From contig JAEWYQ010000061.1 in the NCBI GenBank assembly GCA_023395555.1, positions 1 to 23,646 on the forward strand: a DNA stretch of 23,646 bases, read 5' to 3'. Below are positions 1 through 6,031 of this stretch, piece by piece. Source of the DNA: Bacillota bacterium (GTDB lineage Bacteria; Bacillota; Clostridia; Lachnospirales; Lachnospiraceae). Below the pieces are notes generated by a model. It worked only from the letters and a program-made list of their open reading frames with translations. It was not told where the DNA came from and searched no databases. Every line of letters starts with the position of its first letter. Position 1 is the first letter of the stretch. The position numbers were made by a program, and so were the translations under genes.

Positions 1-96
1 GTACCAAGTCCCTTTTACTTGCCTTACCTTCGCGTGTTCAGAACGCTCCGCTTCACAAGATACGCTCAGACGGTCAGCGCAAAAGGGACTTGGTAC
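1..96. repeat. Inverted-repeat element at window edge
   Basis: Positions 1-16 (GTACCAAGTCCCTTTT) are the exact reverse complement of 81-96, enclosing about 64 bp of GC-richer sequence that itself holds short hairpins (for example around 33-47). The left arm begins at the first base of the window, so the element may extend outside. No transposase is encoded. It lies downstream of the 106-aa gene on the minus strand. It could be a MITE- or REP-like repeat or a transcription-end structure; which one cannot be decided from a single copy. Confidence 0.6.
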
Positions 97-156
97 AGCG
101 CTCGGGTCTTAACTTACTGCCCTGTGAACTGTAACGGGATCCCTAATGACATCGCC

Positions 157-477
157 TTACTCAGTCTGTCCCTTCTTCAATTCATAGATATCGTTATATA
201 TCATCATCATGATACTGAACACCTCATCCCCCACTACTCCGATTTTGTGTGCGTATTCCACAATAAAGCAGGTGTACGCTACAAATTTTAAATGGGTAAG
301 AAGGAGATCAAACCTCTCTGTATCATAATATTTCTTGACAATATTCCAGTTATAGTCACTGGCTTCTTTTATTATGCTTTCCGGCTCCCGGTTTAGAGCC
401 TCCACCAGCTCCTCAAATTTTGATTCCATGAACAGGCCCTTCCACTCCAGGTCCAATTCTCCCAGTTTATCTGTCAT
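157..477 (-). CDS. Hypothetical 106-aa protein, unrecognised
   Basis: I do not recognise this family. The start is well supported: an AAAGGAGGT ribosome site (about 484-492) sits six bases before the ATG. The protein is small, acidic and predicted mostly helical, with no signal peptide; a moderately hydrophobic central stretch (around residues 60-85, with LLLTHLKFVAYTCFIVEYAH) looks like a buried helix rather than a clear membrane span. It contains many Glu, Lys and aromatic residues and no catalytic motif that I can name. It is transcribed in the same direction as the lipoprotein gene, about 220 bp downstream of it with a 15-bp stem-loop between, so it is probably a separate unit. It is a real gene on the strength of its ribosome site and normal composition; the function is unknown. 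Confidence 0.7.
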   Translation of the reverse strand: MTDKLGELDLEWKGLFMESKFEELVEALNREPESIIKEASDYNWNIVKKYYDTERFDLLLTHLKFVAYTCFIVEYAHKIGVVGDEVFSIMMMIYNDIYELKKGQTE

Positions 478-600
478 AGTTACCTCCTTTCTCTGCTTTG
501 GTATGAGTATCTATTCCCACGCATTTTTAGCATTATATCACATTTCCCCCCAAGAAAACAATCATGCAAATTACCGTCATTCGGAAACAGGAATGAAACG

Positions 601-651
601 GGGTGTATATACAAGACGAATCTTTGCGCCATTCACCTTGTACATACACCC
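601..651 (-). terminator. Long stem-loop downstream of lipoprotein gene
   Basis: 601-615 and 637-651 form a 15-bp inverted repeat (GGGTGTATATACAAG on the left) with a 21-nt loop. The single non-identical pair is a G-U wobble in minus-strand RNA but an A-C mismatch in plus-strand RNA, which fits a structure in the minus transcript. It starts 48 bp after the lipoprotein stop. The following minus-strand bases are only moderately U-rich, so it is either a weak terminator, a 3' stabiliser, or a leader element for the next gene. Confidence 0.45.
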
Positions 652-698
652 ATATTCACAATCCATGTTTTTGCAGAAGAACAGTACCCCTTCCCTGC

Positions 699-1346
699 TT
701 ATTTTGCCATCTTCGTGCTTCCGGTAATCTTGCTGGTATTGTCCATCTTGAAGGTGGATTTTGCTTCCTCGGTCATAAAATATATGTCTCCGTCAATGGT
801 CGCATCCACCAGCTCAAAATTCTCCACGTTGATATAGAGATCTCCCTTGAAGGTTCCTCTCTGTATGCTTGCCATGGGGCTGGTTACCACCAGCTTCGGC
901 GCCGTCAGAGTATATCTGGCAGTAATATTGCGTTTATCATCCTGGTCATACAGGGCAAGCTTACGCTGAATCTCTTCTTTTCCGGCATCGTCCTTCTTGC
1001 CGTTTTTGAATTCGCCCTCCATAAGCAGCTCCTTGTCAATGCTCAGATCCTTGGTCAGGCAGATGATCCAGGTTCCGTCCTTACCGATTGCCTTTAGAAA
1101 TGCTTCCTCCGTATCCACAATAGAAGCGCTGCTCACCGCATCCGGTGTCACATCGGCGGCTTTCGTGGGCTCGGCTGTGGCACTGGGCTCCGTCGTTGCG
1201 GGGGCGGCTGTGGCGGTTACACCTGCCGTTGGATTTGGCGTACCTGTTGTATTGGTACCAGGTCCTGCTTTTTTCCCGCATCCCGTCATGGCTGCTAAAA
1301 CAGTCACCAGTAAAATCACGGATAGTAATGTTGCTCTCGCTTTCAT
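699..1346 (-). CDS. Secreted lipoprotein with Thr/Pro linker and beta-repeat C-terminus
   Basis: A lipoprotein signal peptide is plain: residues 1-22 give MKAR, a hydrophobic core, and the lipobox AMTGC, so lipidation is predicted at Cys23 followed by Gly-Lys-Lys. Residues about 28-70 are a low-complexity Thr/Ala/Pro spacer of the kind that holds a domain away from the membrane. The remainder (about 75-215) has alternating short hydrophobic strands with Gly and Asp turns (for example GTFKGDLYINVENFELV and ATIDGDIYF), which suggests a small beta-solenoid. No catalytic motif is visible. An AAGGAGGG ribosome site lies seven bases before the ATG. It follows the MerR gene on the same strand by 108 bp, and an imperfect inverted repeat overlaps its leader. 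The function is unknown; surface location is a confident inference. Confidence 0.8.
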   Translation of the reverse strand: MKARATLLSVILLVTVLAAMTGCGKKAGPGTNTTGTPNPTAGVTATAAPATTEPSATAEPTKAADVTPDAVSSASIVDTEEAFLKAIGKDGTWIICLTKDLSIDKELLMEGEFKNGKKDDAGKEEIQRKLALYDQDDKRNITARYTLTAPKLVVTSPMASIQRGTFKGDLYINVENFELVDATIDGDIYFMTEEAKSTFKMDNTSKITGSTKMAK

Positions 1347-1357
1347 AAAGTTCCCTC

Positions 1358-1412
1358 CTTAATTTGGTGATGATTTTGTAATTTCTATGACCAAGATTAT
1401 TACCAAATTAAG
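1358..1412. repeat. Imperfect inverted repeat in the lipoprotein leader
   Basis: CTTAATTTGGT (1358-1368) and ACCAAATTAAG (1402-1412) are perfect 11-bp arms. Continuing inward, 1369-1378 and 1392-1401 also pair, with three positions that are G-U in plus-strand RNA and mismatched in minus-strand RNA. The outer arm overlaps the first bases of the lipoprotein ribosome site. It may be a regulator-binding dyad, or a hairpin in an antisense transcript; I cannot tell which. Confidence 0.5.
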
Positions 1413-1454
1413 AGAAAACATTCATTCCTTTCCTATTTTATATTTTACCGTCTG

Positions 1455-1931
1455 TTACAGCCATAATGCCTCACTAAGAACACTTTGCCCCCGCATATCC
1501 TCGACGCAGACCATCTTTACCAACAGCCATGCCCGCTGCTCCTCGGTTAATTGTTGAAGTTTGGCGGCATCCTTCGACTTTGATAAACGCTGTGATATTT
1601 TATCAATGGCATCTATTTTATTTTCAGCCGCGGCAATGGCATCCTGCCAGGCTATGCGCTTTTGAATAAGGGCCGCTCTCAGGTGCTCCGTATCCGTCTC
1701 CTCTGTTAAGACGGCTTTTATCTCGGATAAGGAAAAACCCAAGGACTGGAGCTCGATAAGGGCATTCAGGATTTGCACCTGATCAGCGGAATAATAGCGA
1801 TACCCCGTTGCCGGATCAGTCTTGGCAGGAACAATAATACCCTTTTTTTCATATAAGCGTATCGCCTTTACGGACACATTAAAAAATGCCGCTATTTCTC
1901 CAATTTTCATGAACACTTCCTGATCTTCCAT
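1455..1931 (-). CDS. MerR-family transcriptional regulator of the adjacent ABC exporter
   Basis: The N-terminal winged-helix domain is typical of the MerR family: MKIGEIAAFF, then SVKAIRLYEKKGI, then TGYRYYSADQ and the second helix-turn-helix ending in SLSEIKAVL. A dimerisation helix (about residues 85-135) follows, then a short tail with MVCVED and SEALWL. There is no room for a full GyrI-type drug-binding domain (the family ranges from about 120 to 280 aa), so the effector is not predictable. I chose the ATG at 1931 because GGAGGA lies seven bases upstream and the start is four bases after the preceding permease stop; a start at 1910 (MKIGEI), with AGGAAG upstream, is an alternative. It is last in a four-gene operon whose promoter has the 19-bp spacer that MerR proteins activate, so it very likely controls the exporter and itself. 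Confidence 0.88.
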   Translation of the reverse strand: MEDQEVFMKIGEIAAFFNVSVKAIRLYEKKGIIVPAKTDPATGYRYYSADQVQILNALIELQSLGFSLSEIKAVLTEETDTEHLRAALIQKRIAWQDAIAAAENKIDAIDKISQRLSKSKDAAKLQQLTEEQRAWLLVKMVCVEDMRGQSVLSEALWL

Positions 1932-1935
1932 CCTC

Positions 1936-2901
1936 TTATTCCTCCAGTGATATCTCCATGGTCTCGTTGACACGTTTTACTCCGGCAAGGGCGGCTTTCA
2001 TGTTAATGAGACTGTTCATAAGCATCATCCCTCCTACCAGCAGTCCCCCCCTGTACTGAAAGGCTGCCGTAAGATCGCTAAAGCTCATCCTCCCGTCAGC
2101 AATCCAGATACCGCCCAACAGCAGGATGACCAGATAGCCGCCTAGTCCCATTAACGGCTGTATTCCGCTTCCCAGAGCATTCCGCCGCCGCATTCTCATA
2201 TTGGCTCTTCTCAGCCTCAGGCTGCTTTCTTCAAAGCGCCCCATTAAAAACCCCTGGGCATCGTATAATATTGCGGTGTCGGCACAGGTGATCAGCGCCG
2301 CCATATCCGTGGTATTATCTGCTGCCGCCTGCTGTGCCTCCAGGGATAATTTCGTCATCGGCTTTGCAATCAGATACCGGCTGATGAGCATGTGGGGAAC
2401 CATGAACAGCAGGACAAGCCCATAGATCGAAGGATTCATTACCACAAGTATCACGGAGGACACAATAATATTTACCAAAGCTACCGCCGAATGAGGCAGA
2501 TGGATGGGCTGATTCAGCACCGCTGCCGCCGCATGGACATCAGAGTTCAGGCGGGTAATCCAGTCGCCGGAGCTTCCGGCTTCTATCTGCCGGAGGGATA
2601 AGCCGGCGATATGCTCAAACAGCTTTCTCCGGAGCACTCCCACCCACTTTGTAACGTAGGCGGCATATAAGCTCCATACCGTTCCATTATACAGGAAAAG
2701 CAGCAAACTTCCAATACCGTACATGGCACAGGTGATATAAAGTTCATGCAAATGATTGCTGTTCATTGCCCGGAAGGCATAATGAAGAAAGCTGGCCTGC
2801 AGTGCCGTGTTCAGCGCATCGAAGGGGCAGCGGCACAGGGTGAGCAGGATAAAACGGCGCACTCCGCCGATGGAACAAAAAAGCTTCTTTAAGTCACGCA
2901 T
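1936..2901 (-). CDS. ABC exporter membrane subunit 2 (stand-alone TMD)
   Basis: About 321 residues with roughly six hydrophobic segments and the layout of a type IV (MsbA-like) exporter transmembrane domain, including the intracellular-loop region around LRRKLFEHIAGLSLRQIEAGSSGDWITRLNSDV. The protein stops at VNETMEISLEE, exactly where the linker to an ATPase domain would normally begin, and no second ATPase gene follows; the next gene is the MerR regulator. The ATG at 2901 lies inside the end of the ATPase gene (8-bp overlap), indicating translational coupling; an in-frame extension to 2973 would overlap the ATPase gene by 80 bp and is unlikely. It probably pairs with the other TMD subunit (3529-4482) to form the membrane pore. 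The substrate is unknown. Confidence 0.87.
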   Translation of the reverse strand: MRDLKKLFCSIGGVRRFILLTLCRCPFDALNTALQASFLHYAFRAMNSNHLHELYITCAMYGIGSLLLFLYNGTVWSLYAAYVTKWVGVLRRKLFEHIAGLSLRQIEAGSSGDWITRLNSDVHAAAAVLNQPIHLPHSAVALVNIIVSSVILVVMNPSIYGLVLLFMVPHMLISRYLIAKPMTKLSLEAQQAAADNTTDMAALITCADTAILYDAQGFLMGRFEESSLRLRRANMRMRRRNALGSGIQPLMGLGGYLVILLLGGIWIADGRMSFSDLTAAFQYRGGLLVGGMMLMNSLINMKAALAGVKRVNETMEISLEE

Positions 2902-3532
2902 GAAAGAGCCGGCCTCCCTCCAGACGGTAAATCTCATCCATATCCGCCAGAGCTTCCGGACGGTGGCTGACACTGATGACCGTCTTCCCTTTCGTCAGAT
3001 TTGCAAGGGCCTCCAATACCGCGCTGCCCGTCTCCTGATCCAGGGCGCTTGTGGCTTCGTCCAGCAGGATGACCGGTGCGTTTCTGGCAATGGCGCGGGC
3101 AATGGCAATGCGCTGTGCCTGGCCCCCGGACACCTTGCCGCCCCGCTCTCCCACAAAGGTATCGGCTCCCTCCGGCAAGGTGCCGATCCACTCCGTAAGC
3201 TGCGCCGCATCACAGGCCTTTTGAAACATCTCACCGGAGATGGGATGCCCGCAGGTAATATTCTCCCGGATGGATACCGGCAGCAGCATTGCATTTTGCA
3301 TGACCATGGCCACGTTTCTGCGGATTTCCTCCTGCTTCGTCTCCCGGAACACCTCTATCCTTCCGAACTGTGATGGGTATAAACCGGAAACCAGCCTCAG
3401 CAGCGTGCTCTTACCTCCTCCGCTTACACCAATGATCCCCGCCCTTTTTCCTGTGGGAACGGTCAGGTTAATATCATGCAGAATCTCCTTGCTGCCATAG
3501 CTGAAACAGAGCCCTGTAATATAAATGCTCAT
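2894..3532 (-). CDS. ABC exporter ATPase subunit (stand-alone NBD)
   Basis: A complete 212-aa nucleotide-binding domain. Visible in order: A-loop Tyr in CFSYGSKEIL; Walker A GVSGGGKST (about residues 36-44); Q-loop in VAMVMQNAM; the exporter-type VGERG X-loop; signature VSGGQ; Walker B VILLDEATSALD with the D-loop; and the switch His in VISVSHRPEA. All residues needed for hydrolysis are present. In most exporters of this class the domain is fused behind a TMD; here it is a separate gene that overlaps the upstream TMD gene by four bases (ATGA) and the downstream one by eight, so the three are translated together. As it is the only ATPase in the operon, it probably works as a homodimer beneath two different TMDs. 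It powers export of an unknown substrate at the cytoplasmic membrane. Confidence 0.92.
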   Translation of the reverse strand: MSIYITGLCFSYGSKEILHDINLTVPTGKRAGIIGVSGGGKSTLLRLVSGLYPSQFGRIEVFRETKQEEIRRNVAMVMQNAMLLPVSIRENITCGHPISGEMFQKACDAAQLTEWIGTLPEGADTFVGERGGKVSGGQAQRIAIARAIARNAPVILLDEATSALDQETGSAVLEALANLTKGKTVISVSHRPEALADMDEIYRLEGGRLFHA

Positions 3533-4482
3533 AATCTACTTCCCCCATCTTCTATTAATACGGATTCCTCCAGCCTTTTCATTCCCGCCGCAAATCTTCG
3601 AAAGCCTGCAATGCGCCCCGGCATATTCATCATTACTCCCGATACATTGCCGGAAAGGTTGATAAAGACATAGAGTGTCCCGATCTCTTCCGCTCCTCGG
3701 ATCACCTGTCTTCCTCCGATGAGAAACAGAATAATCAGCGGCAGGCAGGATAGGAAGGCGGAGAGGGACATCAGCCCCGCCCTCCTGCGTTCCTCCCGTA
3801 CCGTCCGATCCTGCCATCGGTCCAGAGCCTCCCTGTACTGCTTTTTCATAAGAGAGGCGGCATCAAACAGCTTTAGAACCGGGAAAACAGTAATCAGCGT
3901 ATCGGTAAATCCATTCATTTGAGTGTTCGCCTGCTGGCTTTCTACGGCGGTCTTTCCAATCAGCCGGCTGGAATATACCGTATACACAAGAAGGAAAAGG
4001 GTGGGCAGATTGACCAACAGGGTTAACCTGGGATTTTTCCAGAGCATCCATGAAAAAGTGCCGATGAACTTCACCAGATCATCGATTATGGTAAACAGGC
4101 TGGAACGCAAAAAGACGGATACATCATTCATTTCATTCTGCAGCTTTGACAGCTCCCTGCCTACATTGCGCTCCTCCAGCTCCTGGAAGGGAAGAACGGT
4201 AAAATACGCGGCGTAGCCCATACGAAGATCATGGCAGATTGTTTCAAGACACCAGCTTGAACACATGCCCAGAGTATATGCCATGCCCGAGCTCACTATA
4301 ATAATGACAGCGGCAATTAAAATATACTCCAAGGATATCCTGCGGGCAGAGTTGACTGCATTGATCATTTCGCTAAGCTGTGCATTCCAGCAAAGGGATA
4401 TTCCAATGGAAGCCACACTGATTCCAATGGCTAATAAGCTTAGGTATCTTCTCTTGAAAATTAATTTCTTCAGTAATTTCAT
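3529..4482 (-). CDS. ABC exporter membrane subunit 1 (stand-alone TMD)
   Basis: 317 residues with about six membrane segments (near 15-35, 52-75, 130-150, 155-175, 240-260 and 270-290) and the coupling-loop region RMGYAAYFTVLPFQELEERNVGRELSKLQNEM, characteristic of type IV ABC exporters. The chain ends with RFAAGMKRLEESVLIEDGG, the usual hinge to an ATPase domain, but the ATPase is encoded separately from an overlapping ATGA. The start is supported by AGGGGGG eight bases before the ATG. It is first in the operon and reads from the MerR-type promoter at 4505-4535. It likely forms the exporter pore with the second TMD subunit. Multidrug, peptide or antibiotic efflux is the usual role of MerR-controlled exporters; that is an inference from context. 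Confidence 0.88.
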   Translation of the reverse strand: MKLLKKLIFKRRYLSLLAIGISVASIGISLCWNAQLSEMINAVNSARRISLEYILIAAVIIIVSSGMAYTLGMCSSWCLETICHDLRMGYAAYFTVLPFQELEERNVGRELSKLQNEMNDVSVFLRSSLFTIIDDLVKFIGTFSWMLWKNPRLTLLVNLPTLFLLVYTVYSSRLIGKTAVESQQANTQMNGFTDTLITVFPVLKLFDAASLMKKQYREALDRWQDRTVREERRRAGLMSLSAFLSCLPLIILFLIGGRQVIRGAEEIGTLYVFINLSGNVSGVMMNMPGRIAGFRRFAAGMKRLEESVLIEDGGSRL

Positions 4483-4490
4483 AATAAAAT

Positions 4491-4528
4491 CCCCCCTGTG
4501 ATATAGTGTAAACTATGTCCCAGGGGGA
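4491..4528 (-). terminator. Symmetric hairpin: gat operon terminator that also holds the exporter ribosome site
   Basis: The arms CCCCCTG (4492-4498) and CAGGGGG (4521-4527), with inner arms ATAGT (4503-4507) and ACTAT (4512-4516), are separated by exactly four bases each. On the minus strand the hairpin is followed by GATTTTATT, so it can terminate transcripts arriving from gatB, 37 bp upstream. The 3' arm is the AGGGGGG ribosome site of the exporter gene, so read-through RNA would have that site paired. Confidence 0.6.
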
Positions 4529-4535
4529 GAGTCAA
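4505..4535 (-). promoter_or_regulatory. MerR-type promoter with 19-bp spacer for the exporter operon
   Basis: On the minus strand there is -35 TTGACT (4530-4535) and -10 TACACT (4505-4510) with a 19-bp spacer, the over-long spacing that MerR-family activators correct by DNA distortion. The spacer carries a short dyad, TCCC-3-GGGA (centre near 4523), and the sequence after the -35 (CTCCCCCTGGGA) resembles operators of drug-responsive MerR proteins. The predicted start is near 4499, giving a leader of about 17 nt that begins inside the hairpin and therefore leaves the ribosome site free. Confidence 0.75.
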
Positions 4536-4563
4536 GAGTCTGTCAATCAATTATTTTGGTGTA

Positions 4564-6000
4564 TTACATCCCATCCAGCATCTCCTTAACCAGCTGATTC
4601 ACCTTGCCCGGATCCGCCTTGCCCTTCATTTCTTTCATGGCCTGCCCCACCAGGAAGCCCATCGCCTTTGTCTTGCCGCTCTTATAGTCGGCGATGGATT
4701 GGAGATTGTCTTCCATGATCCTCTGAACCGTGCCGCGCAGCAGTCCGTCATCGGATACCATTCCAAGGCCATGCTGCTTGACATATTCCCGAGGGTCTGC
4801 ATTTTCCTTGAATATCTTCTCAAAGACATCCTTTGCTACGGTCCGGTTGATTTCATTGCTGTCTACCATCTGTATCAATACCGCCAGCTGTGCGGGAGTA
4901 AAGGTGATTTCCTCCGGATTCATCTCCTGCTCCTTCAGCAGACGCATGGCTTCCACCATCAGCCAGTTGGATACCTCCTTCGGTTTTTTGCAGATCGCCG
5001 TTGTCTCCTCGAAGAGATCCGCCAGCTGCTTGGAGCCCGTGAGAATGGAGGCATCATAAGCCGGAATATCAAATTCCCTTTCATAGCGCCGCATCTTTTC
5101 ATCTCTTAATTCCGGCTGCCGCTTCCGTATGCTGTCCAGCCATTCGTCACTGATTTCAATGGGCGGCAGATCGGGTTCGGGGAAATACCGGTAATCCTGG
5201 GCATCCTCCTTGGAGCGCATGGCGAAGCTGGTATCCTTGTTATCGTCCCAGCGCCTGGTCTCCTGAATTACCTTTCTTCCCTCCTCCAGCAGCTCAATCT
5301 GCCGTTTTCTCTCCCCTTCAATGGCCCTGGAAATAGCCTTGAAGGAGTTCATATTCTTCATCTCCGTCCTGGTTCCAAATTCCGGCGCGCCCACCTCACG
5401 GACGGAGAGGTTGATGTCCGCCCGCAGGGAGCCTTCCTGCATCCTGCAATCGGATACCCCGAGATATTGAAGAATCAGCCTTAATTTCTCCAGATAAGCC
5501 ACAACCTCCTGGGCTGAGCGCATATCCGGCTCGCTTACGATCTCAATTAAAGGGACACCGCAGCGGTTATAGTCCACCAGAGTACAATCCTCCCATGGAT
5601 CATGCACCAGCTTTCCGGCATCCTCTTCCATATGGATTTCATGGATTCGGATCTCCTTCCTGCCGGATTCCGTCTCAATCCCAATCCCTCCGTTCCTGCA
5701 AATAGGCAAGTATAATTGGGATACCTGATATGCCTTGGGAAGATCGGGGTAGAAATAGTTCTTGCGGTCAAATTTGCACCGCTGGGTTATGGTGCAATTC
5801 AGGGCCAAACCGGCGGCCATGGCAAATTCCACCACTCTCTTATTCAGTACCGGGAGGGTTCCCGGCATACCGGTGCAGACCGGACAGCAATGGGTGTTCA
5901 CTTCTCCGCCGAACCGGGTGGTGCACCCGCAGAAGATCTTGGATTTGGTGGCAAGCTCAACATGAACCTCCAGACCAATGACAGTTTCATATGCTTTCAT
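4564..6000 (-). CDS. gatB: Aspartyl/glutamyl-tRNA amidotransferase subunit B
   Basis: 478 aa, full length for GatB. The N-terminus YETVIGLEVHVELATKSKIFC is the family signature; the zinc-ligand cysteines are at C24/C26 and C39/C42 (CGC...CCPVC); a C-terminal YqeY-like tail domain begins near residue 330. GatB activates the tRNA-bound Asp or Glu carboxylate by phosphorylation and carries the tRNA-binding tail; ammonia is passed from GatA. It is the last gene of aspS-gatC-gatA-gatB. Oddly, no ribosome site precedes this ATG: the nearest strong one (6044-6055) is 43 bases upstream, inside the end of gatA. There is no in-frame alternative start upstream, because a stop codon lies six codons before the ATG. 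Translation may depend on coupling to gatA. Confidence 0.97.
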   Translation of the reverse strand: MKAYETVIGLEVHVELATKSKIFCGCTTRFGGEVNTHCCPVCTGMPGTLPVLNKRVVEFAMAAGLALNCTITQRCKFDRKNYFYPDLPKAYQVSQLYLPICRNGGIGIETESGRKEIRIHEIHMEEDAGKLVHDPWEDCTLVDYNRCGVPLIEIVSEPDMRSAQEVVAYLEKLRLILQYLGVSDCRMQEGSLRADINLSVREVGAPEFGTRTEMKNMNSFKAISRAIEGERKRQIELLEEGRKVIQETRRWDDNKDTSFAMRSKEDAQDYRYFPEPDLPPIEISDEWLDSIRKRQPELRDEKMRRYEREFDIPAYDASILTGSKQLADLFEETTAICKKPKEVSNWLMVEAMRLLKEQEMNPEEITFTPAQLAVLIQMVDSNEINRTVAKDVFEKIFKENADPREYVKQHGLGMVSDDGLLRGTVQRIMEDNLQSIADYKSGKTKAMGFLVGQAMKEMKGKADPGKVNQLVKEMLDGM

Positions 6001-6031
6001 ATCATGTAGCGTTGGTCACAACCAGCGTTGA

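Noticed and set aside
19..291. Plus-strand 90-codon reading frame at the window start
   Set aside because: It runs through the inverted repeat and antisense to the well-supported 106-aa gene, has no ribosome site and mixed composition.
2902..2973. Longer N-terminus for the second TMD subunit (start at 2973)
   Set aside because: It would overlap the ATPase gene by 80 bp with an atypical Arg/Trp-rich leader; the ATG at 2901 gives a normal coupled start.
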